NCBI GenBank assembly: GCA_964524145.1
Contig: CAZGCA010000003.1
Coordinates: forward strand, 1-64,000
Reading direction: 5' to 3'
Source: CAZGCA01 sp964524145
GTDB lineage: Bacteria; Hydrogenedentota; CAZGCA01
Length of the DNA stretch: 64,000 nt
Shown: positions 63,578-64,000 of the stretch, in pieces
Layout of the letters: each line of letters starts with the position of its first letter
Position numbering within the stretch: the stretch's first letter is position 1
The notes under the pieces: model-generated
Seen by the model: the letters and a program-made list of their open reading frames with translations, nothing else
Databases searched by the model: none
Told to the model about the DNA's origin: nothing
Program-made: the position numbers and the translations under genes

Positions 63578-63655
63578 CCGCCACAATCCTAGAGACTGAG
63601 GAGTCTGTAGTCTTCAGTCTGTAGTCTGTAGTCCGGACACCAAAGAGCGCAATCC
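63578..63655. repeat. Direct repeat copy 2 (78 bp)
   Basis: Same sequence as 63044-63121, offset by 534 bases, with mismatches near positions equivalent to 63098, 63115 and 63117. It is followed at about 63690-63722 by further GACTCCA/GACTCAA 7-mers. Confidence 0.9.
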
Positions 63656-63732
63656 TCTGTCAATCGTCTTTCCCATCCTTCTCTCTCCTGGCTCCAGACT
63701 CCAGACTCAAGACTCCAGACTTCCTCACTTCT

Positions 63733-64000
63733 TCAGGCTTTTCCCGCGGCTCCGGTACGGCGGATCCACTTCTCGACCACCGGCGCCATCGCTTGCGTGG
63801 CATCGGCTAGCGCCAGCGGCGTCCAGAGCAGCTCCCCGGCTCCCCATCGTTCCAGAAGCGTTTCACGCACGACACGAATCAGCTCGCTGGCCACGTTGAC
63901 CTTGGCGACACCCAGACTTATCGCCTTGCGCAAATCTTCCTCCGGCGTTCCCGACCCGCCGTGAAGCACCAGCGGCACATCGACGGCCTCCTGCAGCTTT
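63733..64000 (-). CDS. Class II fructose/tagatose-bisphosphate aldolase, C-terminal part
   Basis: The frame enters from the right edge as KLQEAVDVPLVLHGGSGTPE; HGGSG is the zinc/phosphate motif of class II aldolases (FbaA/GatY). AISLGVAKVNVASELIR follows. Roughly the last 88 residues are present; the catalytic N-terminal part lies outside the window. Confidence 0.92.
   Translation of the reverse strand, partial: KLQEAVDVPLVLHGGSGTPEEDLRKAISLGVAKVNVASELIRVVRETLLERWGAGELLWTPLALADATQAMAPVVEKWIRRTGAAGKA

Noticed and set aside
63044..63655. CRISPR-like array or diversity-generating retroelement
   Set aside because: Only two long direct repeats with a gene between; no spacer series, cas genes, reverse transcriptase or variable repeat are present.
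1..64000. tRNA, rRNA or CRISPR loci
   Set aside because: I looked for tRNA-like arms, rRNA signatures and regular short repeats while reading and found none that I could support by eye.

Overview
The window reads as the chromosome of an uncultured, strictly anaerobic bacterium of hydrogen/one-carbon metabolism. Pointers are an [FeFe] hydrogenase with its full HydEFG maturation set, a group-3-type [NiFe] hydrogenase, MetF/MetV, many Hdr-like flavoproteins, Tat-exported sulfatases and a dockerin-bearing RHS protein. The sulfatases and dockerin suggest a Planctomycetota/Hydrogenedentota/Omnitrophota-like lineage, but this is only an impression; no rRNA or tRNA is visible to settle it. GTG and TTG starts are frequent and most neighbouring genes overlap by 4 bases.

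Layout. 1-3.5 kb (minus): partial GMP synthase ATPase subunit, GNAT acetyltransferase, small zinc-ribbon protein, Tat sulfatase. 3.8-9.8 kb (plus): 2008-residue dockerin/NHL/RHS surface protein. 9.95-26.3 kb (minus): an electron-transfer operon encoding a hydrogenase protease, MvhA, MvhG, MvhD, a NuoG-HdrA fusion, NuoF, an HdrA-NuoE fusion, HdrC, MetF, MetV, a second MvhD-like protein, two QmoA/HdrA-like flavoproteins and three two-component proteins. 26.6-38 kb (minus): NtrC regulator, kinase, HydF, HydE, a small unknown, HydG, a universal stress protein and four more two-component proteins. 38-47.4 kb (minus): HydA, a HydB-GltD fusion, HndB, HndA, an ATPase, a PHP protein, two DRTGG proteins and a sensory-type [FeFe]-hydrogenase fused to an anti-sigma-like ATPase. 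47.7-50.6 kb (minus): a second NtrC regulator and kinase. 50.6-52.2 kb: gene-poor, with a decayed IS1595-type transposase. 52.2-61.3 kb (plus): IspH-UbiA fusion, ERCC4/HhH/RecB-nuclease fused to an RfaE2 nucleotidyltransferase, GlcD, GlcF, glycosyltransferase, unknown, sulfatase. 61.3-64 kb (minus): MocA, XdhC, an S23 four-helix-bundle gene bracketed by 78-bp direct repeats, and the 3' end of a class II aldolase.

How it works together (inference). The 10-26 kb operon looks like one or more flavin-based electron-bifurcating complexes joining H2 (MvhAGD), NAD(H) (NuoEFG-like), ferredoxin (Hdr-type clusters) and methylene-tetrahydrofolate (MetVF). The most striking feature is that an HdrA polypeptide appears to be split, with a NuoE-NuoF-NuoG module inserted between its halves by in-frame fusion. 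The 38-47 kb operon encodes a second, [FeFe], bifurcating hydrogenase whose NuoF-like subunit carries a GltD/NfnB-type flavoprotein domain. Two near-consensus sigma-54 promoters lie directly after the two ntrC-type genes, each about 190-210 bp downstream of long palindromes. The two hydrogenase operons are therefore probably controlled by dedicated kinase/NtrC pairs, and H2 or redox state may be sensed by the hydrogenase-like ATPase fusion.
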